Assembly: GCF_001522545.3 (NCBI RefSeq) | Contig: NC_031799.1 | Coordinates: forward strand, 39,819,265-39,883,264 | Direction: 5' to 3' | From: Parus major | Taxonomy: Eukaryota; Chordata; Aves; Passeriformes; Paridae | Length of the DNA: 64,000 bases | Part shown: positions 48,740-61,300 of the stretch, in pieces | Layout: each line of letters begins with the position of its first letter | How positions within the stretch are numbered: the first letter of the stretch is position 1 | Notes under the pieces: model-generated | What the model was told of the DNA's origin: nothing | Database searches by the model: none | Seen by the model: the letters and a program-made list of their open reading frames with translations, nothing else | Program-made: the position numbers and the translations under genes

Positions 48740-51700
48740 GGTTTATGAGTTTCATCACTGACACTGATCTTTGCATAGCTCATTGATTGCCAGTTAATTA
48801 CATGTCATTAATAAATCAATACACCACTTCATGGTTTAAATGGAATAAATCCCAATTAAGTTCAACAAAATGAAAGTACAGTTCTTTCCCCCGTGAAAGC
48901 TCATCATTTAGGGACAATCAATTAAGAAATTGATTCCCTAATGTTTTATAATGTTACATTTTAAGATGTATTGTAGATATTTCTTCAGGAAAAAAAAAAG
49001 TCTTCACAGCAAACAAAATTTTGCTCAGTTTATACCACTACAATTCAGAGCATGGCGCCATATGCCTGTGGCTTTGAAATTTCTAGTTAATGTCACCTTC
49101 AATACTTTGGAAAGCGGCCCAACTAACTCTATAATGAGAGTATTAGAGTTAAAGCAACAGGTATGACAGTACAGAGATTTCTCTTGCTGGTTTTTTTTCA
49201 TTCACTTTTGGCCAGAGCCTCTGCTAATTTGTTCCTCTTTTTTCCTTTTACTGTGCCTATCTAATTTTAGAAACAGAAAGTGAAGTACACTTTTAAGCAG
49301 ATTGTGTTTGCCCTTTTCAGAATTTTTTCCTTCATTTACATGAACTCTTCAGATTACATAGCTCTTGATCTTTTGCAGTCACTTGAACAGCAGGTGGGAA
49401 AAACAGCTAATCTTAGAGACATATTTTAAAAACTGCACACAGATAAATGTGTTCTTTATACATGATCGTTTTATATAATTAAAGCAATGCTACATACAAG
49501 GTCTTAATAAAAAATTCCTTCATAAAAATCCCCACATGCATATACATACAGTGGGAGGATAGTTGAAAAATGCAACAAGAAAAATATTTTACTGAAAGGA
49601 CAAAGTTTATGAATTAAGTCATACATATTTTCAAGATTTCTACAACAAAATTATCTCCTCACTTGATACATAGCTATATGATGAAATCTCATTCAGGAAA
49701 AATCCCCAAGTGGCTCAGTTCTGCTGCATAGGAATCTTTTCACGTTCTTTTGTATTAAAACATTTAAATCCTCCTTGATGTTAGCCTAGGGGTCTATTAT
49801 AAAATAATTTTTCTGGAGAAGTAAGTGGGTCTGATTCCAGATACTTACATTTTTTGGGTTTTTTTAAAATCCATTGTACAAATTATTTGTTTCCAGTCCC
49901 CTTATAGTTTTTTCTTTCATGAAGGAATGCAGTGAATATTGTTTATACTGTGAGCCTGGATAATTTCTGAATCAAAAAGAATGCAGACGTCATAAAAGGT
50001 GACAGACAGCAATTTGAAAAAAATAATTGGCTTAAACCAGACTGAAAGATCCCTCAGGGATAGTCATGTCCCTTGCCTTAAGGCTCATGTAAATCTGAGA
50101 GGGCATTCATTAAGTGTCTCTCAAGAAAAAGGACTGAAGGTTTTCTTCATATGTTTGTGTTTTGTGTGGGATTACATGGGTACGGGCAAACAGTATGGTG
50201 ACACCCAGAGCTGAAAGCTACATGGCTGCTTTGTTTCAGAAAAATGCACACTAGCTCTTCAATGAAGCCACATGTCTTCCACCAAAGCCCAGCTGGTGTA
50301 TCATTTGTCATGCACAAATGGTACCAAAATGAGGAACAATCTCTTGGTATGTCAGATTCAACATGCACCTCTCCATGCATGTATAGACTTACCCTTTGAT
50401 TTAAAATGAGTAAATGAATTAATAAATACATTTAAAAGTTAGTCTGATGCATCATTGCACTGGGTTGTGGTTTTGTGACTTAGTTTGGATTTTGTAATTT
50501 TTTTTATTTTAATGTCTTTTAGATTAAAAAAAAAAAAATTAAAAAGGTTGATTCTTAGTCCTCAGCCTGTCAAAGCATAGAGAAACTAGTCCTTACACTT
50601 GCACGTTAAGCCTACTGCAAGGATCACCGGAAATAAACTGTAAATAAAAAAAATATGTGTTTCAGCAATTCAAGAAACTACTTTCTACAGTAGTACTGTA
50701 GAATTAATTATATAAGGAGAATACAGGTTCCCTGCAACTAAACTTTATTTAAATTATGTATGAATACATAACCAGCTGGCATCAATAACCTATACTGATG
50801 AATCTGAACAGTACCACAGTTTCTGTCTGAAGCTCTGCCTTGGAAATCAGATGCAAAATGTATAACCAGTTTCTTAAGAAATGTCAATACTAGTGTACAA
50901 ATATAGGGAATATTAAATATTCGGTTTCATTCTGATGATTGACCAGGAATATTAATGTGACAATTGACCCTGATGTTCAAAGTATCTTGAAATAAGCTGA
51001 ATTTGCCCAAGCATTCTATTTTAGCCCCATGCCAATGCACCACTTCTGTTATAGTCTGAAAGAAAAATTATAAAGAAAGCAAATAATCATCTGCTGACAG
51101 AAAAATCAACAAAAAGAAATAGAACATTTAACAAATTATCTACAAATTTTTCAATTCTTAGAGATATAAAATCATAAATTTAACTTCATTTTGATGTATT
51201 ATCATGCAACTGTTATAAAATACTCTCTCCACTACTACTACATCATGTTGTGGTTTTAAAAGGTGAAGTCCTGGTTTGACAGTGTTTTAAGAACTGAATA
51301 TGCAGAAAACTGCTTGGCTAAAGAACAACAAAAGTGCTGCTATATGTGAAATATTAAACTATTTTTCCCTTTCTTGCCTGCTGTATCACTGGTATCAGAG
51401 ATACTATTTCTTATATCCCATCCGCTTGAAATGGTACAGAATCTTGTTAGCCTGCACTCTTTCCTTTGAAGTAGGGTACTTTCTTTTTGTGGTACAATTA
51501 AAACACTGAACTGTAAATAAGTGACTTCTGTCACAGAGAACATCTTGAAACTTTGTTCCGAGATATTTTCATGGAAATGATAAATCCCTTTAGTCCCCAT
51601 ACTGTGAGAATATGTACCTTCAGAACCAGAACACGTCTAACACCTCTGAAGGGCTGGGACTCATTTCAGAAATCTGGCGAGGGATTCTGGCATTTCAAAC

Positions 51701-53124
51701 AGCTTTCCTCCAGCTGAAAACCCTTGCTATTCATAAAATTGAAAACAAACCTTTACAAAGTCTGCAAAATCACTGGTTTTGAAAAAGCACATTGCCTAGA
51801 GATTTTTGAGACTTCCAATAAATAATTATCATCATGTATTTTAAAAACAGGCATTTTATTAGTACCTCAGTAAGTATGGGAAATTTATGAGTTCTGAGAA
51901 GGCCAGTTATATAATGTCATTCCTAGCTAGCTGAATACTATTAGAACGTCCTCTGTATATAACATTATAAAAACATACAGCTAGTTTAGTTTCTAGAAAA
52001 AAAAAACAGAAAAATTTTAAAGTTAAAAAAGAGATTGAGATTTTATGTAAACACTAGTATCCTTGAGAACTTGAAATTAATTTCTTCATTTGTTTGTTAG
52101 TTTTTCGTTAATAAGAAGATTGTCTGGAAAATGAAGGCAACTGTAAGGAACAATTTGGTAACAGCTTTGAGGCCACTTGGTGCTGGTATGCCCAGCTCAT
52201 ACTACCAGATGATACACCAGGAGCTAAAAAATATTGTGCTTACCCATAGCCTGAATACATTTCTGCAAGTGTTAAGTATCTGCAGGATCAGCAGACCTAG
52301 AATAACCATCTGGTCTCCCTTTTTCTTTTCTTCCTCTTTCCTTTTTTTTTTTTATTTTGTATATCAAGAAGCCTGCAGTTTCTCCTACAAGAGCTCTTCC
52401 TCGTTGTTATGGAGAGATGCTTCTTGTCTCACACTGCAGTGTGACTGTAATTGCATTCCACCAGTACTGAGAGCAAATGGCACAAAGATATGTACAGTTC
52501 TCTGTTTGTTTGTTTAGGTATTTCTACCAAAGTCACGTTTCTACCACACTGTTAAAGGTCAGGTTTTGACACAAGGGCTCTTTTATCCTACTGTCCATCA
52601 CAGTTAATTATAAAGCAGATAAGCAAGTCAAAATGCCTGCAGTATAAATGTAAAAGCATTGATTTCCATTTTCTTGTGCTAAACACCCACCTTCTTTTGA
52701 TCCTTTGCTGCATTCTTTCATTGTACATATTCTGTTAGGTCAACCTCATGGCCAGCAACCCAGTAGAAATCCAGTTTTCAGTTAATCAGTCAGTTACTCT
52801 ACATAATTTTAATGTCACTATTTGAATATATATTTTTTCAAGTAAATTTTACACTAATATTTTCAATAATTTAGGCTGAAAATCTCCTTTAAAATAAATT
52901 ATTTTAGACTGAGTAATTTTTCTCTATGTTTATGTGTTTACCATCATAAACTTCACTCAGAATGAAAGAATAATCAAATTGCTGACATTCCATTTTCTAG
53001 GTTATTTTGCCATGTTCCCTGTTGCAGTTGTCTAAATACTGCTGTAAAGATTATGCACAACAGTGCTAATAGGCAAGCCCTTCTGGCCTTGCTTATTTAC
53101 AGTGTCAAACAAGAAAAACACATA
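48740..53124. other. AT-rich DNA with possible conserved noncoding stretch
   Basis: The first part (48780-48950) holds several homeodomain-like words and an inverted repeat AATCAATT...AATTGATT (48917-48936). A perfect 16-bp palindrome TCACACTGCAGTGTGA lies at 52429-52444. The T-rich tracts near 49860 and 52330 and the A-run at 50526 are simple sequence. No transposon is recognised. Confidence 0.4.
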
Positions 53125-54278
53125 CACTACCTACACTGATGTGGTGACTGCGTCAGTGGACAAGGAAGGGCATACAGACATCACTTATCTGGACTTCTGT
53201 AAAACCTGTGACAAAATTCCCCACAACAGTCTTCTCTATGAACTGGGGAGAGATGGATTCAATGGGTAGTCTGATGGAGAAGGAATTGGTTGGACAGTTG
53301 TGTCCAGAGGGTAGTGGTCAATGGTTAAGGGTCCCCATCAGTGACAAGGCCTCAGGGGCCTGTACTGGGACCAGTTATTCACTATCTCCAGCAATGACAC
53401 AGACAGCAGAATCAAGTGCACCTTCACCAGATTTTAAGATGACACCAAGCTGAGTGTGCTGTTGACAGACCTGAAGGGCAGGATGCCATCCAGAGGGACC
53501 TGGAAAATCTCAAGAAGCAGGCCCATTGGAACCTCATGAGGTTTAACAAGACCAAGAGCAAGGTGCTGCACCTGGGTCAGAGCAACCCCAGTATCAGCAC
53601 AGGCTGGGGATGAACAGATGGAGAACAGCCCTGTGAGAAGGATTTGGGGGTGCTGGTGGGTGAGGGGCTGGACATGACCCAGCCATGGGCACTCCCAGCC
53701 CAGAGAGCCAAATGTGTCCTGGGCTGCATCCAGAGCAGTGTGGGCAGCAGGGGAGAGCAGGAGCTCTGGTGAGACCCCACCTGGAACCCTGCGTCCAGCT
53801 CTGGGGGCCCAGCACAGGAAGGACATGGGAATGAATCTAGAGGAGGGACACCAAGTTGATAAGAGGGATGGAGCACATCTCTTATGAGAATAGTCTAAGA
53901 GAATTGTGATTGGTCCCCCTTTAAGGGAAAATTTTGGGGTGACCTAATTGTGGCCTTCCAGTACCTGAAGGGAGCCTACGAGAAAGATGAAGAGACACTT
54001 TGCACAAGAACATGTAGTGACAGGACAAGAAACAGAAAAAGAGTAGGTTTAGATTATATATTAGAAAGTAATTCTTTTCTCTGAGAGTTGTGAGGCAATG
54101 GAAGTGGATGCCTGGAAAAGCTGTGGATGCTCTGTCTCTGGAAATGTTCCAGGTCAGGCTTAGGGACTCTGACAAACATGCTCTAGTGAAAGATGTTCCT
54201 GTCCATGGTAGTAGGATTGGACCTAGAAGATCATTAATGTCCCTTGAAACTCAAACCATACCATGGTTCTATGATTCT
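53125..54278 (+). mobile_element. CR1 LINE, 5'-truncated, with reverse-transcriptase remnant
   Basis: About 1.15 kb in plus orientation. CR1 ORF2 encodes an endonuclease and reverse transcriptase used for target-primed retrotransposition. This copy retains only the C-terminal part. The frame at 53150-53265 reads TDITYLDFCKTCDKIPHNSL, matching the family's YLDF..AFD..PH block. Further on, the catalytic FADDTKL block can be seen near 53430, but the A position is a stop codon (TTT TAA GAT GAC). Later landmarks are CCATCCAGAGGGACCTGGA, AAGGTGCTGCACCTGGGTCAG, CACTCCCAGCCCAGAGAGCC, TTCCAGTACCTGAAGGGAGC and the 3' tail CCATGGTTCTATGATTC. Frameshifts and stops make it inactive. It belongs to the same subfamily as the copy at 63.3 kb. 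Confidence 0.95.
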
Positions 54279-56997
54279 CCCTATCCACTCCTTAGCCCAA
54301 ACCCTGGAAAAAGTTCTCTTTGCCTAAAGACATAGTAAGCATTCCTGTCTTCTGAAAGATCACAATACAACTTCTGGCCACACAGAATCAAATGTGCAAT
54401 CTTGGATTTTTGTTTTTGCCAACACACAGGAATTTTTCTGAGTCATACAGTACTATATACTGAAGAATTTGCTTCTAAATTTTGAAAATCTATACTTTGT
54501 CAACTTATAAAAAAAATAATATAAGAAAAGGCACAAAAATCAGCTCCTTTTCTTGTTGAAACTCTATTCTAAGAAATACCAAGCTTCTACATATATTTAA
54601 AAATATATTTAGAGACTGTTGTGCCATCTCAACTTTAAATAACTAGAGAAGCATATGCCTGCCATGTTAGATCATGCTTACGGAAGGAGGCAATTCTTGT
54701 GCAAAACCACCTGGTTTTTATATCTCTCATTTTAGACAGAAAAACTAATTTTGTCAGAGGGGTAAATATTACATAAGTATCTTGCAAACCTCTACTGAAT
54801 TTCAAAATCATGGAGAAGTAATTAAGAGAAAAACAAATAAAGAAAAAAAAGTACCCCCACCAAAAAAAAAAAATTTTCAAAAACCACATTTTTAATGTGT
54901 TTGAAAAAAAAAAATCAAAGCCAGTCTTTCCTATAATATTTCAACATTTCCCTTTTAATCAGAAAAAGTATTTTTACAAATCCTTTTTTTTGAAATGAAA
55001 AGGAATTGAGCTACTTACTTTGGAGACCCATAAATATTCTAATTGAATTCTAGGACTGCCTAACCCAATGAAAGACCAATATGATGGGGGTCTAGGAAGA
55101 AGGAAATTGTTTCCTTAAATGTATTTTATCTTCCACACTAGTGTAGTAATTCTGTCCCTTGCCTAGTAGTGACCAACAGATTTTTTAATAATAAACCAGT
55201 ATGTGGACTATTCCAAACAATGGAGACAAGAAACACAAACTTTTTTAAACATTGCAAAGACAAGCCCAAGACTTTTTGCTATTCATTTTCTCTACTTCTG
55301 CTAATCCAAGTTTTGCAGAGAGCTAAACATTACATGTTGACTGACTTGACCTTTGGAAAAATGACCCTCTTAGGTTCTTCAGTGGTAGCAGGCATCTCAG
55401 CATGAGGGAAAAAAATGCCACCCTTGCAACATTACTGAGAACTGAATGTATATAATTAGATAATTTATATATCTGGTATGCACATATTACTTCATGCCAG
55501 TCAAACTTAGATCCAGTTGAACTCCTAACAGCATTCAGAAAACATGATTAAATATCTGATTTTCCTTTCTCAAGTTCCTCAAAAATGTTGGTTTCTATGA
55601 AAATTATAAATTTTGTAAGACTGCATAAAACAGAACAATGCTGATTCTGCTTCCCAGGAGGGAATATCATTCTTTAATCTAAGCTCTTCTTTAAGATACA
55701 GTTTATTATCCATGGAAGAAAAGATGACAGGATAATAGTCTGAATAAGTAGCAATACCTATTTGCACTCCAAAGAAAGTCTAGAAGACCACTAGACAGCT
55801 TCTTGCCAATAATATCCAGGACTTTTGTTAAGTATCAGCTATTCACTTCCAAAGTAGGTCTGATCCGTGAATTAAGCCTATGGGTCTTAAAATGACAAGT
55901 CATTGTGTGGCAAGTAGGAAAAAGTTACTTTAGAAGATAGTGTTGCTATTTCAGGGTGAAAGTATTCACTGTAATCAGTTCATGACTTTTTCAGTTTGTC
56001 AGAATAAAAGGTTTTTCAGCTAGCACTTGGATTTATTCATACAATTGAAGAAAAAAAATTCTTGAAAGCTTAGTCTGTTCTCTCCTAGAGATGGTTTCAA
56101 GCATTTCCAGGAAAATTGAAGTAGTCCTAACTTTCCCTCTTACATTTGCCATTCCATATTTAGCTTCTCTTTGGGGAAAAAATAAATAAGCCATTGGTTC
56201 AAAAATATTACTTCAAAATATGAAAAAAAGGGAATACAATATCCATCGACTTTTATGTGGATGCCTCAACCCACTATTTCTTAACAACTCAGGAACATCC
56301 TAACCTCCCCCCGTGGATGTTGGCAAGTTAGGTTCTGTCTGACTTTCAGCAGCTCTAGGATAGTAACAAAATTATGCTTTTATGTAGCTATGTATTTCAG
56401 AAATTGTTTTGCTCATATGGTAGTCCAATATGTAATTAACAAGTGAAACTGTAAAAAAGGAAACACAGAGTCCTTGATGGTATATGATCTTGTGGTTTCA
56501 TGTATTAGTGTGTTTTATTTATTTGTCTTGAATCCTTTCCATCAAAATATTGTTAACTCCTCAGATAAGTCTAAACAGGATTTGACTCAGTGTACCTGAG
56601 GAAAAAAATGTGAATTCCGTTCTGGTTTTACTACTTAGAACTTCTGTATTTCTGGTGGTATTTTGAGACACCCTTGAGCTCCCTAAGACATTCTTATAAA
56701 TACACCATTGCATTTTAAGTATATATTAAAAGCCAAAATATTAAAGAAGGGAAATTTAAAGTTTTCTTTTTTTTCAGAAGAGAGTAATTGCCATTGAAGC
56801 CAGCAACTTACTGATCTTCAAATGAAACAGAAGATTTCTGTAATATTACTAACACTGTGGTTGTTCTACTTCAAAGGTCAACCTCTTTGCTTCCAGCTAC
56901 CCCTAGCATTTGAGCAAAAGAGCATGAGAAAACAATAGTGAAGGTTTAAGTGACCCAAAACAAATTTAATTTTAAAGTTTGCTACAGCAGAGCCCAT
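54279..56997. other. AT-rich unique DNA, no gene seen
   Basis: A-rich runs occur near 54843-54912. No transposon or recognisable coding segment. Confidence 0.5.
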
Positions 56998-57044
56998 TGT
57001 CAGAGATAACAGAATCGCATGATAGTAAAAGATTTTAAAATCAT

Positions 57045-57478
57045 AGAAAATTCGGGGAGTTAGAAAGAAAGTTCGGCTTGGTAAGCCCTGGGAAAGTGTT
57101 AAAAGTAGGCCCTGGGAAATGTTAGGCCTTTTTCTTGCTAGACCTTGTGAAACTGCACCTGTGTAGTCAGTATATTATAAATGATATAATAGTTGTGATT
57201 AGATAAAATTATTGTTTAAAGAACCATGAGAAACTATGTTAGGGGATTTGAGGGGAATCACAAGAAATCCATGCTTGGATGAAATCAATGTATATGATAG
57301 AGCAATGTAAGTTTAATAATTAATATGTAAGTTATATAATGATAGAGTATAAAATATGTCCACATTGAAACCGAGTCGGGTCAGATTTGGGTCTGTGTAC
57401 CCCTGATGCCCAGAGCTCTTTAATAAAAGCACCTCCATATAATCATTCTTTGATTATCTCTTCCTGAACTCTAACACA
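57045..57478 (+). mobile_element. LTR of an avian endogenous retrovirus (family D), left end approximate
   Basis: The right half is a clear retroviral LTR: TATA box TATAAAA (57348-57354), then GGGTCAGATTTGGGTCTGTG and CCCTGATGCCCAGAGCTC, polyadenylation signal AATAAA (57422-57427) in AATAAAAGCACCTCC, and an end at CTGAACTCTAACACA. Upstream, TTAGGCCTTTTTCTTGCTAG and AATCAATGTATATGATAGA also match what I remember of this songbird LTR family. The left boundary is unclear; a TG at 56998 is an alternative start. It abuts a minus-strand CR1 directly on the right, suggesting one element inserted at the edge of the other. No internal region is attached. Confidence 0.72.
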
Positions 57479-57480
57479 CA

Positions 57481-58366
57481 GAATCAATTAAACAGGAAAA
57501 GACCTCTGAGATCATCAGAGGTCCTTTGACCTTTTAACCTTTGTCCAAACACCACCTTGTCAATTAGACCATGGCACATCCAGTCTTTCCTTAAACACCT
57601 TCAGAGACACCTCTCCCTGGGCACACCATCCCCATGCCCAATCACTCTTTCTGTGAAAAAATATTTCTGAAGTCCAATCTGAACCTCCCCTGGCTCAGCT
57701 TTAGACTGTACCCTTTTGTCCTGTCACTGGTTGCCTGAGAGAAGAGACCAACCCCCACCTGGCTAGACGCTCCTTTCAGGTAATTATAGAGAGTGATAAG
57801 GTCTCCCCTGAGCCTCCTTTTCTCCAGGCTAAACACCACCTCAGCTGCTCCTCATAAGACTTACCCTCTAGACTCTTTCCCAGCTCCATTGCCCTTCTCT
57901 GGACGCACTCCAGCACCTCAATGTCTTTCTCATAGTGAGGGGCACAGAACTGGACACAGCACTCGAGGTGTGGGCTCACACATGTTCAGTACATGTACAG
58001 GGGGACAATCCCTGCCCTGCTCCTGCTGGCCACACTGTTGCTGATACAGGCCAGGATGCCATTGGCCTTCCTGGCCACCTGGGCACAGCTGGCTCATGTT
58101 CAGCTGCTGTTGACCAGCACCCCCTGGTGTTTTCTCACAAAGAAACTTTCCTGACACTCTGCTCCCAGCCTGTAGAGCTGCCTGGGGTTGTTGTGACCCA
58201 GGGGCAGGACCTGGCACTTGCCTTTGTTGAACCTCATCTAATTGGTCTCAGCCCATCAATCCAGCCTGTCCAGATTCCTCTGCAGAGCCTTCCTACCCTC
58301 CAGCAGATCAGCACTCCTGCCCAATCTGAGGTCAGCTGCAAACTGACTGAGGGGGCACTTCAAGCC
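57481..58366 (-). mobile_element. CR1 LINE, 3' fragment with relatively open frames
   Basis: About 890 bp of CR1 on the minus strand, extending from the 3' tail at the left (GAATCAATTAAACAGG, replacing the usual octamers) into the 3' end of the ORF2 region at the right. The minus frames 57776-57979 (HYEKDIEVLECVQRRAMELG) and 57642-57839 ([20 protein letters not shown]) are the well-known CR1-derived peptide that gene predictors often annotate in birds. They overlap in different frames, so one frameshift separates them near 57830. Landmarks on plus include CTCCAGCACCTCAATGTC and TTGAACCTCATCTAATTGG. The reverse-transcriptase core is missing, so the copy is inactive. Confidence 0.95.
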
Positions 58367-61300
58367 TCTGAATAAAATTAAAACTGAACAAATAAAATAC
58401 CCATCTTGATTATACTATTGCTCAGCCTGGTTAGTGATGCATTTACATGTAACAACGTTCTTGTGACTCAGTTTTTTATTGTCACATATAGTGCAAAAGA
58501 AATTAATATTATAAAGGATACCACACTAACTGATGTCACAGTAAATGCAAATGTGTTTGGGCAGCTGCCAGCACCAGCAAACATCATTCAGGGCAAAAGA
58601 CTATCAACTGGACACAAGGTGAAAGGTTTATGTTTTCAATATATTTCAAAATCAGTTACAGTTAGCTAATTATTATATGGTGCTTTGAGGTTTACTCTTG
58701 AAAAATTCAAATTTCTCTTAGGATCTAATAAGTAACAAATAGTACAATACCTACTTTATATGCATAGTGTAGAAGCATTAGCAAGGCAGACTGCAATAAA
58801 ATCAGGGATCTTGAATTTTATTAGCTATTTTAATGTAAGTAAAATATAGAGTTCCGTTAATGTACTAACACTTTATTGTTGTTATTATTGATGATGACAG
58901 TGACGACATTAACATGATGACCTCTTTACCCAGTGAGGCTGTATTTTTGCTACTGTCACTGCAATAAATAAATCATTGTCTAAAGCCAAAAAGTGATCTT
59001 GAACACAAATTTTTTCTGCCAATTCTAACCTTTTGATAAGTGGATATACTTACCACTTATACATACACATTCTAAAAGATGTATTTTAATCATAGATATA
59101 TTTATGTTTGTGTTCTATGCTTTTTTGTTATTCATAATCTAAAGGGCAATATCCATCACGTAGCTGAGAATTTGAAAGAACAATTTTGGCAGCAATTAAA
59201 TACCTAGAAGCCAAGTAATCCTCTAAGTTTTTTCAGCATTTAAGTTGAACACTGTCTTTCTTTTCAACACTGAAATCTTCACAGCATGTTTATCCAATCT
59301 GCAAGACTGCTTAGAAGCATGTCTCACAGGTGAGGACAGTTCTGAATTTATTTCACAGTCAAGAATCATCCTTATTCATAAATGAGCTGTGATTCTCAAA
59401 TCTGTATTTGCTGCACCCTTGGCATGTCAGGGACAAATCCTTGACCATCCAGCTACATCTTGTTTTAGAATCAGGTCAGTGAAAGGGTAGCAATGGAAAG
59501 CATTGATGATGTTCAGTTTCTAATAGTGAGAAGCACAGCATTTAAAGGCAGTATAAAAACAGCTGCAAAACAGCAACAGGGTGCAAACACATAAATTTCA
59601 TCTTTCATTGAAAGCCAGGTCCTTCTTTCACAAGAAGTCCCCCTTTGCACTTTGACCACAGTCAAATCTCTTCAGCAAGTGACATGGATAGCATCCTTGG
59701 CTATGGCACTCTCCCTAGAGAGGTTTTAAATCCCGTATCTGGAATATTTCCTGAGCACTGTAATGCAAGCCTATCATATAACAGAAAATAATATACCCCT
59801 CTTTTCATACCTGTGGGTTTTTGAAAGAAAGTTTGAACATGGAAGGGATTTCATGTTCCTGATGTGAAATAGACAAAGATCTATAAAACTCCCTTGCTCC
59901 ATACTTTTCCTGTTGGTTGTCTCAGTCAGAAAAATGCCAACAGCACTGGATTTGCTTAGCAGGTTATTTTAAAATCTGTTCGATTTTAGAGATGCCTAAT
60001 ATACTTGGCATTATTCTACAGAGAGTTTTAGCACTTCACTCCAGACCTTCACGATGAGAACAAGATAATTCAAAGTTCAGCTCTTCTACATCTGCTGTTT
60101 CTGCAACTTACTGTGCAAATTGCTTAAGATTACATGGTAAATATGAGGCTGAATTTGATATTTAAACTCTGATTTTCAAACCAGTCCTTTAAGTATAAGC
60201 CAGTTCTACCCATGTAAAGATTCAGATTGAAAAATATAAAGATGGAGCTAATCTACGTCAGTCAGTATTTGCTTTGAGCACAGGCAAAAAAAAAATACTT
60301 TCCATTTAGCTATCACTCACATACCTATAAATAATAGCATAGATAATGCTAAAATAAATAATGCAAAAGAAAAGTCTTAACACAAACACTGCAATGATTC
60401 TTTTTTATTATAAGTAAGTAAGGAAAAATATCTCTAGTTTCATAAACTGATACTAGGAATCAGGATTTAATATGTGGAGCCCCTAGACATCAGTGGAGCT
60501 GTATAGGCACAAGAGAGAAAACAAGAATTACAGTAAAGGCTAATGATTGGTGAGACAGAAAGATGTTTCCTGCACTGTGGTCCAGGGAGCACAATCAACA
60601 CCCTATAAAGCCAGTTCTGTCATATCCAGAAGGCCTGTATCAATCCCCTAGCAGAGACAGGTTACACAGCAATAGTCAGGCCACAACTCTGTCATGCAGC
60701 CCAGAGCATTTCTTCAATTAGCTAAAGTTAGCATAAAGTCAACATAAATTAGGCACAAGCACTGTACTAAAACCTTCATTCTTACTGCTGCATTCTTACT
60801 GTTGAGCTTGCTTCAGTGCTTTTTCTGACAGATGCAGAGCTCCACAGCCAAAGTGAGAGTCAGAGGGGAGGTTCAGGAGGACAAAAGTATTTTTGGTTGC
60901 CCAGCATTTACTATCAGACAAGCTGGAAGAGCACACCTGGCACCTCTAGCCCACAAAACACACTAGCTAAAACAAGGCACTGCTCCTTCCTCTTCAGAGC
61001 CAAGCCGAAGAGCCAAACACATGGCACCAGTTCAGCAGGGTACATCAGTTTTGAATAGGAAGGGGGCAAGGAAGCAAGCGGTACAAAAAGAAACCCCTCC
61101 TCCAGGCCTGGAAGGCTGCTGGGAAGCCCCTTGCACTCCAGGATTGCAGAGTTTATCAGAAACGACTGCCACCAAGTTTCCAGGAAAGCAGGAATGGGAG
61201 TGACTAAAAGTTTACCTGCCCTAAGTACTCCCAAAATATTTCTGCCTCAGAGGTCAGCCTAACTCACATACAGGCACACCAGTGTGTCTTGCAGCTCCCT

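Noticed and set aside
53434..53876. Minus-strand frames of 73-130 codons at 53.4-53.9 kb
   Set aside because: They are antisense to the CR1 copy and arise from its GC-rich, stop-poor sequence.
57642..58217. Minus-strand frames resembling a protein often annotated in bird genomes
   Set aside because: They are translations of a truncated CR1 element, in different frames separated by a frameshift, not a host gene.
60914..61234. 106-codon minus-strand frame with hydrophobic residues
   Set aside because: Overlapping plus-strand frames are equally open, there is no splice or start support, and no family is recognised.
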